The notes under the pieces are model-generated. The model did no database searches and was not told the DNA's origin. It saw only the letters and a program-made list of their open reading frames with translations. This document shows, one piece after another, positions 54,932-64,000 of a stretch of 64,000 nucleotides of DNA (the first letter of the stretch is position 1; every line of letters starts with the position of its first letter). The position numbers were made by a program, and so were the translations under genes. Location: positions 1,571,421-1,635,420 of the forward strand of contig JAFMSR010000001.1 in NCBI GenBank assembly GCA_022818135.1, given 5' to 3'. Source of the DNA: Saxidomus purpurata (lineage: Eukaryota; Mollusca; Bivalvia; Venerida; Veneridae).

Positions 54932-55573
54932 GTGCCTTGTGGTTTCAGAAAAGAAGATTTTTAAGTTTTTATTATATAAGTCTATGTAAAAACAAGTGAC
55001 CTAGGGGGTCAATTTGACCCGGGGTCTGAATTTGAACAATCTTTGTAGATGTCTACAAGGCAATGCCACATGCCAAATATCTAAGCTCAAACCTACCTCG
55101 TCTTGAGAAGAAGATTTTTAAAGCTTCTATTTTCCGTTGCCATTGCAATTAGAATTCTGCATGGAATGGAATTATTTGAACAAATATAAGAGGGCTTCAT
55201 GCAAGGAACATCCGTGTTTAATCAACATTGGCCTTGTGGTTTCAAAGGAGATGTCGTTTGAAGGAAAATGTACGACGTACGACGGACGCCGGACAATGAG
55301 CGATCCTAATAACTCACCCAGCTGATCTAATAAAATATAAATAGTTGATCTGAGAGACACAACGTTGCCGTTTAAAGATACTGGAATGAAACCAAATGAT
55401 TGGATAGAGTTACACGGTACATTTGATATATCTAAATGTATATGTAAAGCGCACACATCGTGCAAAAGAAGGAAAATATAAGGAAAATGTTTTCATTCCT
55501 GCACACACTTACATTTGAGCACTGTTAACGTAATTGCAGAAATGATTTCCCCTGATCAGTTGTAGACATTTAC

Positions 55574-55753
55574 CTGTATATAGTATCTCATCTGCAATAC
55601 CGAGTTGGAGATGTAGGTAGGTAAGACATTTGGGACTATGATATCTCCACTGCCAGAAAAGGACTCATCTGCAACCTCGACACTATAGGCCCTGAGTATT
55701 TCCTTGTTACAAATGGGTTGCCATTCATCACCCTTTCTCCGGTACTTTACTTC
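55574..55753 (-). CDS. Arrestin exon 5: distal arrestin C domain
   Basis: 180 nt, phase 0-0, acceptor gtaattcag|GAAG and donor ATACAG|gtaaatg. It encodes EVKYRRKGDEW...ILRAYSVEVADE...IIVPNVLPTYISNSVLQMRYYIQ. The expected next strand and C-terminal tail must be in a further exon. Confidence 0.85.
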
Positions 55754-58700
55754 CTGAATTACAAATGTACGCATATGTCAAAGCAGATAATCTTATAACG
55801 TATATTTAAAAGTGATCTGTCGCATTTACACCATGTCATGGATTTACATGAAATTTTGGGAAACCAATATTATAATTATACCTATGTATTCAAACGCTTC
55901 AACATTTCAACGCTTCAACGATTCAAAGGTCACGACCGTACTTCCTCATATGTCAACAGTACTGGTTTTTCCAGGAAGCGAACTCAAGAGTAACTCGTTA
56001 AGCTACAAGCTTTCTTCACAATCGGGCTAAAATAAATTAGTATAAACTAACTAAAATAAACGCTTTAACAACTTACTAGCGACACGGGACCAAAAGGAGA
56101 ACACAGACAAAATACTCGGCTAGTTTGTAGATTTTTAAACTACAAATTCAATTTTAATTTGTGAATGAATTTAATTTGTGAAAGGTCCGCTTCATTTAAA
56201 ATTAACTGTATATCTAATAGAAAAAAGTGATAGTTCTAGAAATAAGAGTCTAAAATGTGTAATATCTGGTTTCTTTACGACAAGATATAATACGTGTCAT
56301 GGGGACACTCTCAAATAATTGTTTCATAGAGTTGACATTTTAATAGTTCGGTCTTATGGGGGATATTAATTGTAAGAGGTTCCTGGCAGGAGATACACTC
56401 TCGTTGATATATTATTTTAAGTAGATATGAGTGCGGGAGTCTTGTGTGAGCTGTACCAGGAAAGCAGAAATTCCTCCTTACGAACAGGTCTTCAACCTTG
56501 CTTGCATTGACCTAAGTTAGGGGCTTATTAAAAATAGCCTCAATCCTTTATCAAAAAACTTAAATCCTGTTTATAAAACTAGTTTGTACCCTAGCTGTGA
56601 AAACGTTTACGAACAAAGTCAAAAACTGGTAAATACAGTTCCATTTCATAATAGCTAAATTTATCTGTAGACAAGCTAAAACCGGATGCAAATCATGAAA
56701 TTTCATCGTCGACCCTTAAAACACACTATATTTGACATAAAAACTTACTTAAATTTCTATTGACTGAAAATTATATGAGAGGCATTTACAAGAAGCTTCT
56801 ACAGTTGACTTAGAATTATATACATTTTCGATAGACCTCTCACTTTTGGTAAATGCACTCACCCAAAATGAAAACTTTGCACTTTTATTATACAATGTTT
56901 AACACAATATTAAATCAATGTATTTCACTCTGACTCTATTAAATAAGACAAATAACAAAGGCGGTAATAGGCCTGAAAGTTAAAGTCATATATCACGCAT
57001 AAAAGGGAGATAACTCATATACTGAAAACAGACAGTTTATCAAAAACAAAATTTGTTGTCAAGACATAATATTCTTTTTGCTCTCAGTTGAGAGAAACTA
57101 ATGTCAAGACTAGAAAGCTCAACAATGTTTTATGAAAACACCATGCATAAGCGAGAGTTGAGACTCCAAAGATTCAAATTCTTAAATAACCTCCCTTTGA
57201 ATTGAATATATAGGTGAATTTATGACCTTATATCTGAAAGCTCCTGTGATGATTTTAATTTTTTTTGATAAACTCACTCCTCAACTGATAAGGTTTAACA
57301 TTCTTACAAATGATTGAATTCCACTTCCTGCATTGTGAGGTATTGGTGTTTTTTGTCATGCATAGTAAATCCCATTATAAACCTGTAAAGTTTTCATGTT
57401 GGGTCAGTGTATATCAGTGTCATATTCCGGCAATGTTCTTCTTGCAATTAGCATTACAAAAATAAGAAAAAAAAGATGATTCCAGTCACTTTCGTAGGAT
57501 GCTTCTATGGACAATATATTTTCGAAAAGCTTTTATCTTTTTTTTTCTTTCCAAGCGGCTGTCAGAAGCACTTTTTCAATTTTATTCGATGTTGTATGAT
57601 GTATGTTAAATTTTTCAGTCCAAAATGATTGTTTATAAAATTGTGTTTGGTTGACTATGAAATTCGATGAAAGTCAAAAAATCACGTTGCTCGAGACTAC
57701 AATAAAATCCGTTTTAGAAATAAATATGAATGTTTCCTATGTATCTCCATAGATATTTGCTCAATCTGTAAATGTGTTTACTTACCCTTAAAATGTTTAA
57801 CACTGCTGAAGTAATTCTCTTTTGTGAAGCGTTCTGTACTCTATAAAAGCATTCGGTATTATCTTCAGGAATGAAGCAGGCCCTCTCCGACCACAACTTT
57901 GCTGTAAAATCACCCCCTGCACATCTAAACCCTCCTCCTAGCGTTTTTGTGACCTGGTAGGATGCTGGTCTCTGCAAGATTAAAGGACTGTTACAATAGA
58001 AATGATACACATGAAAATGTAAAAGTTAATCAAAGCAAGCTTAAGTGAATGTGTATTTTACTCATTATTAGCGACCACGTATGTTTCTCAATTGCTTACA
58101 TTTACTTCAGTAGCAGCTTTAGAATGTTGTTGGCACGTTACGCTTAGATCATTTTTCTTTTAAGCATGACCCTTTGATTTTTTGTTGCTACATTTAATCC
58201 ACATATACATACTTGTCCGTTCTGTATCTCGACAAGCACCGGATGAATTACAATGAAAATTCAAAGAAATGACATTTAGTTGTGCATATTATTGGCATGT
58301 TACGCCCAAATGTTTTTTATTTCTTCATTTCTTATACTAATTTATTTAATCTCGATTGCGAAACAAGTTCTTACAACTTAAATTAACCGCTGTAGCGACT
58401 CACTTTAAATGGAATCAACCTCGATGTGTTATGGCCCTTTAATTTTTCATACATTATCGTGTACCTTGAGATGGTTCAAATCATGACTTATAAATGAATC
58501 CTATTGATTTTGAAATCATAATGGCAAAGGTCAGTATTTTTGCAGTAAACTTCAGTTCAAAAACAATTTTCGAGCAATAACTGAAGAGCAGTTGGTCCTC
58601 GGAAAAAACAAACGTTGTAGGTTTGTTAGTCATGACCAGAAGGTGATAGCTATCGATTTTCTGGTTAATAAGCCAAACAAGATGGTCTGGCTTTGATTAT

Positions 58701-61574
58701 TGGTCAACATATCATGATATGGGTTTATAACAAAACCTGAAGACATATTGGACCTAGGATCCTCAATTTCAGAGGCATTTTGGTTACTACAAAAAAACAA
58801 AAATAATATCAAACAGGGAATGCCACGTACCAAAAACGCAGCCTCCGGGGCAAAAAAAAAAAAAAAAAAAAAAAAGGAAAACAAAAAAAAAAAACACACA
58901 CACACACACACACAAAAAACAACCACGCACACACACACACATAACACCACAGCACACAAAGCAAACACACGAGGACAAAACGAACAATAAGGACACGTGG
59001 GGCACCGCCTTGGAACGGGGGGGGGAAAAACGCCACTGGGGAGCTTAAACCGGTTTATGGTGCGCACCCAAAACTTATTACGCAATTTGACTTAAGGGGT
59101 CAAATGATCAATTCATGGCGAATTTGACTCCTTAAATCATTTCAGGCTTACAAGTTTTGATACGACTTCAGTGGAAGCAATCGTATGAAGTGTGGTTGTG
59201 TATATTATAGACTGGAAAATTATGTCAAAAGTAAAGGTCACTAGAGATTGTCAATACAAAAGTTTGATTTCTTCCCCTTTAATCTGGTGCAATATTGCAC
59301 GTTTTATTTTCAGTTCAAAGGCCATAGTACCATGATATTATTACCGAATAAAAGACTTACATTATAATCAGTACATCTCTCGAAATCCAGTTCAGTTACA
59401 ACATTTAGGTACATTTTGTCTGACTTGATGTTACAAAGTGTTCTTGTGACGACAGCTTTCAGCCAATAACGAACATAGTAAGATGTGAATTGGAGACTAG
59501 GTGGCATTCCATCTGGAACTCTTTGTACGAACTCCAATTCGTACTGTATTCCTCCCTCTAATATGCCTTTATTAGTTTCGTCTGAAAATAAACATGGACA
59601 ACACGTTGCTTCAGTATATTTATATGTGTTTATGTATTATTCAAAATTAATGCACAAACTCAAAGTCATTCTAAATAACAACGGTCACACCAACAAGAAT
59701 TTCAGTTGTGTGTTTTGTCTGAAATTATGGCTGATGTAGAGCACCTTTCCAGCATTACTCTGCCTGATGTAGAGCACCTTTCCAGCATTACTCTGCCTAT
59801 CTATATACTACCGTACGAACCTGTTCACGGTTTTTGGGAGAAACTGTGTAAGTGACCAAACGTGTGCTATACCTAGCTTAGCAGGTAGAAGATTAGCCCT
59901 GAAAGTGAAACATCTAGGCTCTAATCCCGGTCCGGCTGTACTGGATTTTTTCTCACCTTGTGACATCTAATTAATGAATATGACAAAATTACTCACAAAA
60001 TTAGGCAAATAATGAACTACAAGTATAAACTTCTTCCAAACAGACCGTTCGAAGCACCATGTCAAAAAAGAATATGTTCTTTTTTCCTTCAATTATTTAA
60101 TGCAGATAAAAGCGTTCAATAAATTCGGTGCGTTTTTTTAAATTATTAAATGCCGAGGAAAAAGCGGATGTTACGTTTCATTTGCTGTTTTGTTATAACG
60201 ATGTCAATACTGATACAGTGGAACTTCCAAAACCGGACCTTCTGAAGACCGAAAACTACCACACACAAAAAAAAACGGACGATTTTCTGGGTCCCGAAAT
60301 ATCCCCTCCTATTTTTAATATAAATCGTACTTCTAATTACCGGAACATCAAAATTTCGTAAACCGAACAATATTTTTATAAATTTTAACCTATTTCAACA
60401 CAAAATTCTTCTAAAAACCGGACACTACAAACAATTGGATCATAAATGTTAATGTCTGTGGCAAAATGTCAGTCTGAAACAAATTTCATTGTTTGGTCAA
60501 TTAGCGGTTATCCATTATTTTGACACACAACCTGTCGATCAAATGATTAAGAGAACAATAGAAGGTGAGATTATGAAACCGAATTAAAGAAATGATCAGC
60601 AGATTATGGTCCGATGCTTGACCAGTGAATTATTGATTCTTTCTTTAAGCAAGCTACTGCATAAACATCAAATGAATAAAACTTAAGCAATTTCATTAGT
60701 GTATTTAATTATAAGACAGTCATATTAGAATAATTTTACATACCAGTAAATAAGGAAATGACATGGTCATGTATTCAGTTATATTTTAGTGTACGGATAT
60801 AAATATGCAAGGACATTTCAAAACATACTTATTTGTACATGTAAGATTTTGTTCAGTAAATCATTAAATGTGTTTTAATCATTTTGAATATGTTTAGAAA
60901 ATGTTACAATCAGTCAATAACTTCAATGCATTAACAGCTAATGTACTTTTTAACCAAAAAGAACCGCTGACTGTATGCCCCCTAACAGGTCGATATCACT
61001 TCGGACTTACAAATACCGGAAACTTCCAAAAACCGAACTTTTTGCAGGTGATTTGGGTGTGTGGTTTTCGGAGGTTACAGTGTACTAGTACTACCACTAT
61101 AAACAAAAACAACAGTTGTGCAAATAATGACCATTTGTATTGACCAAAGCTGATCTTTGAAATTAGAGTCAAAGGTGTGGTTAGTTCTTTGAAAATATAA
61201 TTTAGGAAGGTATAAATACAAAGAAAACTGTTTGAAAAACGACTGATGTCAGGATATTTCTCCTAGTTGTAGATGTGCCATCATCGCTGCTGCTACATCT
61301 GCTATAGTTACAGCTGAAGAGGCGATGCTTTTTTCTAGTACCTTTTAAGTACAAGGTCTTCTTTTCACGTAGAAAATCAACACTATGGGTATCTTCACTG
61401 TCAGCATTGATCACTATCTGCCCTCGACAAATTATTTGAATAGCTGAAATAATACAGACTGAAAATTTACACATATTTGCTGACACAGGGGCGTGACCTC
61501 AATTGCCTAGCCATTTCAACTTCATACATACCACACAGCAGACTTTTTGTTTACTGAGTGTGTTATAATAATGT

Positions 61575-61616
<42 letters not shown>

Positions 61617-63055
61617 CCCCCGGGGGGGGGGGGGGGGGGAAGGCCCCTTTTTAAAAATAAAGCTAGAATTCAAAAGTCGTACATTTTACAATACTACTTG
61701 CATGATACGGGTGGATGAAAGCATTGTTTTCTTCAAAAAAGCTAAGTCACACTGGTGAACATTTAAATTGTTACTGCTAATGGTATTCCGACCTGAAGAA
61801 AACTTGATATGACTTTAATCTTTGTAAAGTTTATTATATCACGCGTGTCTCAGGACTCCACGCTGTCACGTGATACATGTATCAGTACCCGGTATTGGAA
61901 GTTGCTGACTTTTTCTCTGACACGATATAAATTTGGGTCATTGGTGCTATACAAGGGATTATCAATTTTAAATTGTCAGAACTTGTTTGGCGCTCAAAAC
62001 AACTGGATATGAATCAGGTACTTCAATTAATTATCCCATAATTTATTCTCATAGTAATCGCATAAACTTAAATTTGAGTTACGAGTAAGTTTTATTTCAA
62101 TTTTACTGTGTTTCGAAGTAAATCAACCTTCCATGAAATAGAAGGCATATTATCGTATAGTATTATACTGTTATATCATTGACTTGGAGATATATAACAT
62201 GTACATGTGCATTTTCGTTGTATGTTAATCCCGATAAGGACTTACGACAGGTTACAAAAAATCATAGAAAGGTTGTGCCACAAGTTTTGAGATGTCTTGG
62301 ATAATCTTTGGTAGTCGCTAGAACAAATGAGCGACTCCTGTCATTGGGAGGGTTTCGAGTGCCTGCCTGCGACGAAACTGGTCGAAGCTGGTCTTAGGTA
62401 GGTTTTCAATAGTCGTGCGAGTCCTACGTTGTCATGGTTGACTGTACATGATTTCATGAATATTAAATGTTTGCCTGGCAACTGCATAACCGTTCGTGTG
62501 GATATTCGTAAAAAGTCGCGCGACTGGTACTTGAGCTACACTTGTATTCGCTTATAACTAGTCGCACGACTAGTACGACGTTACATGAACAGTCTCAATA
62601 AACAAGACATGAACAGTAACAGAACAAGGTCGTCACTAGTCGTGAGATTGTCGTTGAAAATCGGATATAGTCTTGGGTAGAACTGTAAAACAAATCTTCC
62701 TACATGTCGTGCTATAAGTCAGTAGCAAGTAAAAGTTAGGGAACAGAACTTACATTGTGATACCCACGACATGGGCAAGACCACACTAGTCGCACGACTT
62801 ACCTTATCGCAAATGTGATAGGGAAATAAGGGGTTTTGACCCGACTAGCTCCAAACTTACATACCATTTTTATGTAATGTATATTATCGATGGTTAGGTA
62901 GTATATATAGGTAATCGGTAAACGAAACACAGATTGGAATATTTACCTTTACATTTTATATTCCTTTCCGAATAGATTTGTACTTTTCCTTCAATGTTTT
63001 CATCAATTCCGTATGTAGATTTCGGGTTACTTAGAACGATATTTATTACTGTCAT
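55574..63055 (-). CDS. Arrestin domain-containing protein (alpha-arrestin), 5 exons, 3' end missing
   Basis: Exons in transcript order: 63055-62947, 61443-61342, 59581-59361, 57971-57786, 55753-55574. All are GT-AG with matching phases, and together they give 266 codons. Residues 1-144 are the arrestin N domain: VINIVLSNPKSTYGIDENIE, GKVQIY, GQIVINADSED, FLREKKTLYLKG, IQYELEFV, and the diagnostic MPPSLQFTSYYVRYWLKAVV. Residues 145-266 are the arrestin C domain: ACFIPEDNTECFYRVQNAS, KRITSAVLNILREVKYR, LPTYISNSVLQMRYYI. Alpha-arrestins act as adaptors linking membrane cargo to ubiquitin ligases and endocytosis, usually through C-terminal PPxY motifs. That tail is not in these exons. The start is ATG 63055 (ACAATG), with a short upstream ORF. 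The family is clear; the subtype is not. Confidence 0.85.
55925..56047 (+). repeat. 5'-truncated copy of the tRNA-derived SINE
   Basis: AAGGTCACGACCGTACTTCC, CAGTACTGGTTTTTCCAGGA and AAGCTACAAGCTTTCTTCAC match the SINE body at 38910-39042 at most positions, without the tRNA head. It lies in arrestin intron 4, antisense to the gene. Confidence 0.85.
56048..57785 (-). other. Arrestin intron 4, no recognised element
   Basis: AT-rich intron DNA with no repeat or coding structure that I can support. Confidence 0.5.
57786..57971 (-). CDS. Arrestin exon 4: proximal arrestin C domain
   Basis: 186 nt, phase 0-0, acceptor taatcttgcag|AGAC and donor TTAAGG|gtaag. It encodes RPASYQVTKTLGGGFRCAGG then ACFIPEDNTECFYRVQNASQ. 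The N-x-S within the strand pair 'V-N-A-S-KR' is the usual start of the arrestin C sandwich. Confidence 0.87.
58790..59075 (-). mobile_element. 5'-truncated copy of the RT retroelement 3' region
   Basis: From AACAGGGAATGCCACGTACC and AAAACGCAGCCTCC at the 3' tip, through an A run and (CA)n, to GCAAACACACGAGGACAAAA, GGCACCGCCTTGGAACG and GGTTTATGGTGCGCACCCAA, it parallels 52760-53110 closely. It has no coding part. It lies in arrestin intron 3, in the same strand sense as the gene. Confidence 0.85.
59361..59581 (-). CDS. Arrestin exon 3: distal arrestin N domain
   Basis: 221 nt, phase 1-0, acceptor tattttcag|ACGA and donor TATAAT|gtaagtc. It encodes GGIQYELEFVQRVPDGMPPS and LQFTSYYVRYWLKAVVTRTL. 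The L/MPPS-x5-YVRYWLKA signature identifies the arrestin N domain. Confidence 0.9.
59731..59797. repeat. Perfect 33 bp tandem duplication
   Basis: CTGATGTAGAGCACCTTTCC plus AGCATTACTCTGC occurs twice in tandem, starting at 59731 and 59764. Confidence 0.9.
59871..59945 (+). repeat. tRNA-like sequence, likely head of another SINE
   Basis: TAGCTTAGCAGG at about 59874 fits a pol III A box exactly, and GGCTCTAATCCCGG about 40 bp later resembles a B box. The arms do not fold into a convincing full tRNA by eye, so a SINE head or tRNA relic is more likely than a working tRNA gene. It lies in arrestin intron 2. Confidence 0.5.
60214..61084. mobile_element. Possible pogo/Tigger-like non-autonomous DNA element
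   Basis: The left tip TACAGTGGAACTTCCAAAAC and the inverted right tip (GTTTTCGGAGGTTACAGTGTA) match at about 17 of 22 positions, each edged by TA. Subterminal ACCGGAC, CCGAAAACT and ACTTCCAAAAACCGAAC words recur near both ends. CAGTG-AACTTCC tips recall pogo/Tigger elements. The ORFs inside (60128-60361, 60901-61143) show no transposase. Confidence 0.5.
61342..61443 (-). CDS. Arrestin exon 2
   Basis: 102 nt, phase 1-1, acceptor ttatttcag|CTATT and donor TTAAAAG|gtacta. It encodes IQIICRGQIVINADSEDTHS then FLREKKTLYLKG. The F-REK-TLYL-G stretch matches the usual alpha-arrestin strand before the loop joined by exon 3. Confidence 0.8.
61573..61639. repeat. G-rich homopolymer block, probable artefact
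   Basis: About 40 Gs, a short CCCCGCCCCC, then about 20 more Gs. It lies in arrestin intron 1 and resembles the other damaged G/C runs in this assembly. Confidence 0.8.
62300..62830. repeat. Intronic repeat with AGTCGYRCGACT palindromes
   Basis: AGTCGCGCGACT (about 62515), ACTAGTCGCACGACTAGT (about 62558) and ACTAGTCGCACGACT (about 62787) recur, with half-sites such as TAGTCGTGCGAG (62412) and CTAGTCGTGAGA (62637). The block is richer in CG than its surroundings and lies in arrestin intron 1. It looks like a mobile or tandem repeat of unknown class. Confidence 0.6.
62947..63055 (-). CDS. Arrestin exon 1: start of the arrestin N domain
   Basis: ATG at 63055-63053 is preceded by CACA (A at -3). 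The frame MTVINIVLSNPKSTYGIDEN then IEGKVQIYSE runs to a phase-1 donor (TGTAAAG|gtaaat) that joins exon 2 in frame. A short upstream ORF (ATG GAT ATA ATT ATT TAG) lies in the leader. Confidence 0.82.
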
Positions 63056-63313
63056 TGTGAACCCTAAATAATTATATCCATCATCCACTGACACAGTGTA
63101 CTAGGTGTGATCACTTCTCAACGCGAAGATGATAATAAAATATTTGCTAGATTCTAATGTAACACACGATTAATTTCAAATCGCAAAAGATGTTTGTGTC
63201 ACGAGTGATGTGCATACGTGATGTTTTGATGTTCCTTTCAAGCGAGACCAGCGGAATTCGTCGATTAGGGTAACATTTTTGTTCATAACTTTCTTTCATC
63301 TGTAAAAATTTAC

Positions 63314-63823
63314 AAACAAGAGGGCCAACATGGCCCTATATCGCTCACCTGAACACCATTGGCTATAATACAAAGTCATCAGTAGCAGAAAGGGTCATTT
63401 TGACCTGGGGGTTCTGGTTTAAATAATATTCAGAGAGGTCCTCTACATAATGTTTTGAAGTTTTCCCTATATAAGCCTATGTTAAATCAAGTGACTCCCG
63501 TGCAGGGTCAATTTTGACCGGGGGTCATGATTTGAACAATCTTGGTAGAGGTCTACTACACAATGCTAAGCTCTATGCCTTGTGGCTTCAGAGAAGAAGA
63601 GTTTTTAAAGTTTTTCCTATATAAGCTTTTGTAAAAACAAGTGACCCCCGGGCGGGGTCAGTTATGACCCGGGGTCATTATTTGAACAATCGGTCCACTA
63701 GGCAATGCCTCATGCCAAATATCTAAGCTCTGGGCCTTCCTGCTCATGAGAAGAAGATTTTTTAAGTTTTTCCTTTCCGCTGCTATAGCAACCAGAGTTC
63801 TGCATGGAATGGAATTATTCGAA
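63314..63823 (+). repeat. Pearl-like element, cut by the gap
   Basis: Starts AAGAGGGCCAACATGGCCC then TATATCGCTCACCTGA. It has at least two core units with TATATAAGCCTATG, GTGACTCCCG, GGTCAATTTTGACC and GAACAATCTTGGTA, and is in the right flank (CAACCAGAGTTCTGCATGGA) when the Ns begin. Confidence 0.78.
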
Positions 63824-64000
63824 NNNNNNNNNNNNNNNNNNNNNNNNNNNNNNNNNNNNNNNNNNNNNNNNNNNNNNNNNNNNNNNNNNNNNNNNNNNNN
63901 NNNNNNNNNNNNNNNNNNNNNNNNNNNNNNNNNNNNNNNNNNNNNNNNNNNNNNNNNNNNNNNNNNNNNNNNNNNNNNNNNNNNNNNNNNNNNNNNNNNN
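63824..64000. other. Assembly gap (Ns)
   Basis: 177 unknown bases to the end of the window. Confidence 1.

Larger units (their letters stand above)
52083..55324 (+). repeat. Pearl-like element split by a retroelement
   Basis: Starts AAGATGGCCCAGATAGCCC then TCGCTCACCTGG. Tandem core units run to 52753 (AATATCTAAGCTCT) and resume at about 54932 (TGTGCCTTGTGGTTTCAG), exactly where an intact unit would continue. It ends with CGACGGACGCCGGACAATGA and AACTCACCCAGCTGATC at about 55324. Between 52754 and ~54931 sits the RT retroelement. Confidence 0.78.

Noticed and set aside
55172..55465. Possible last exon of the arrestin gene
   Set aside because: One frame has a suggestive VPCNSIQSFGFIPVSL stretch, but no acceptor gives the required phase 0 in that frame without a stop, and its 3' part runs into the pearl-like repeat.

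Overview
This window is invertebrate nuclear DNA, most likely from a bivalve mollusc. It is AT-rich, has long introns with GT-AG splice sites, and carries an SRCR/Ig receptor gene. It is dense in repeats, including elements with ~165 bp tandem cores and ACGG-type microsatellites that resemble the bivalve 'pearl' family. The species cannot be named from the sequence. No bacterial features, rRNA genes or CRISPR arrays were seen. The last 177 bases are Ns.

Two cellular genes can be assembled exon by exon. (1) On the + strand, 9092-24704, twelve exons with matching phases encode a 645-residue type I membrane protein: short signal peptide, three SRCR domains, two Ig domains, one transmembrane helix and a short tail ending in a tyrosine motif (EDYEEL). 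A TATA box lies upstream and an AATAAA downstream, so the model looks complete. (2) On the - strand, 63055 down to 55574, five exons with matching phases encode 266 residues of an alpha-arrestin (arrestin domain-containing protein); its last exon was not found. A third, less certain locus at 40676-42059 encodes a coiled-coil protein with TRIM-like character. A decayed paralogue of it lies at 175-645.

Layout: 1-8.7 kb is a gene-relic and repeat region. 9-25 kb is the SRCR/Ig gene; its 7.2 kb fourth intron holds LINE relics and a 1.0 kb GGCGGA-rich transposon. 25-28 kb is a tandem-core repeat carrying a TTAA-flanked MITE. 28.2-36.9 kb is a decayed tyrosine-recombinase retrotransposon (DIRS/Ngaro type) with gag, RT, RNase H, recombinase and an SGNH-hydrolase domain. 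It is interrupted by a retroelement 3' fragment, a 1.33 kb palindrome and a 1.7 kb TA-flanked transposon. 38-46 kb holds a tRNA-derived SINE, several MITEs and the coiled-coil gene. 46-52 kb is mostly unassigned and includes a suspicious 680 bp homopolymer block. 52-55.3 kb is a tandem-core repeat split by a ~2.2 kb reverse-transcriptase retroelement. 55.5-63.1 kb is the arrestin gene with repeats in its introns.

Nothing here forms an operon or a multi-gene pathway. The main points of interest are the receptor's architecture and tail, the paired cysteine loss in its third SRCR domain, and the nested transposons, several of which have base-exact junctions. All family names are from sequence reading and memory; no database search was run.
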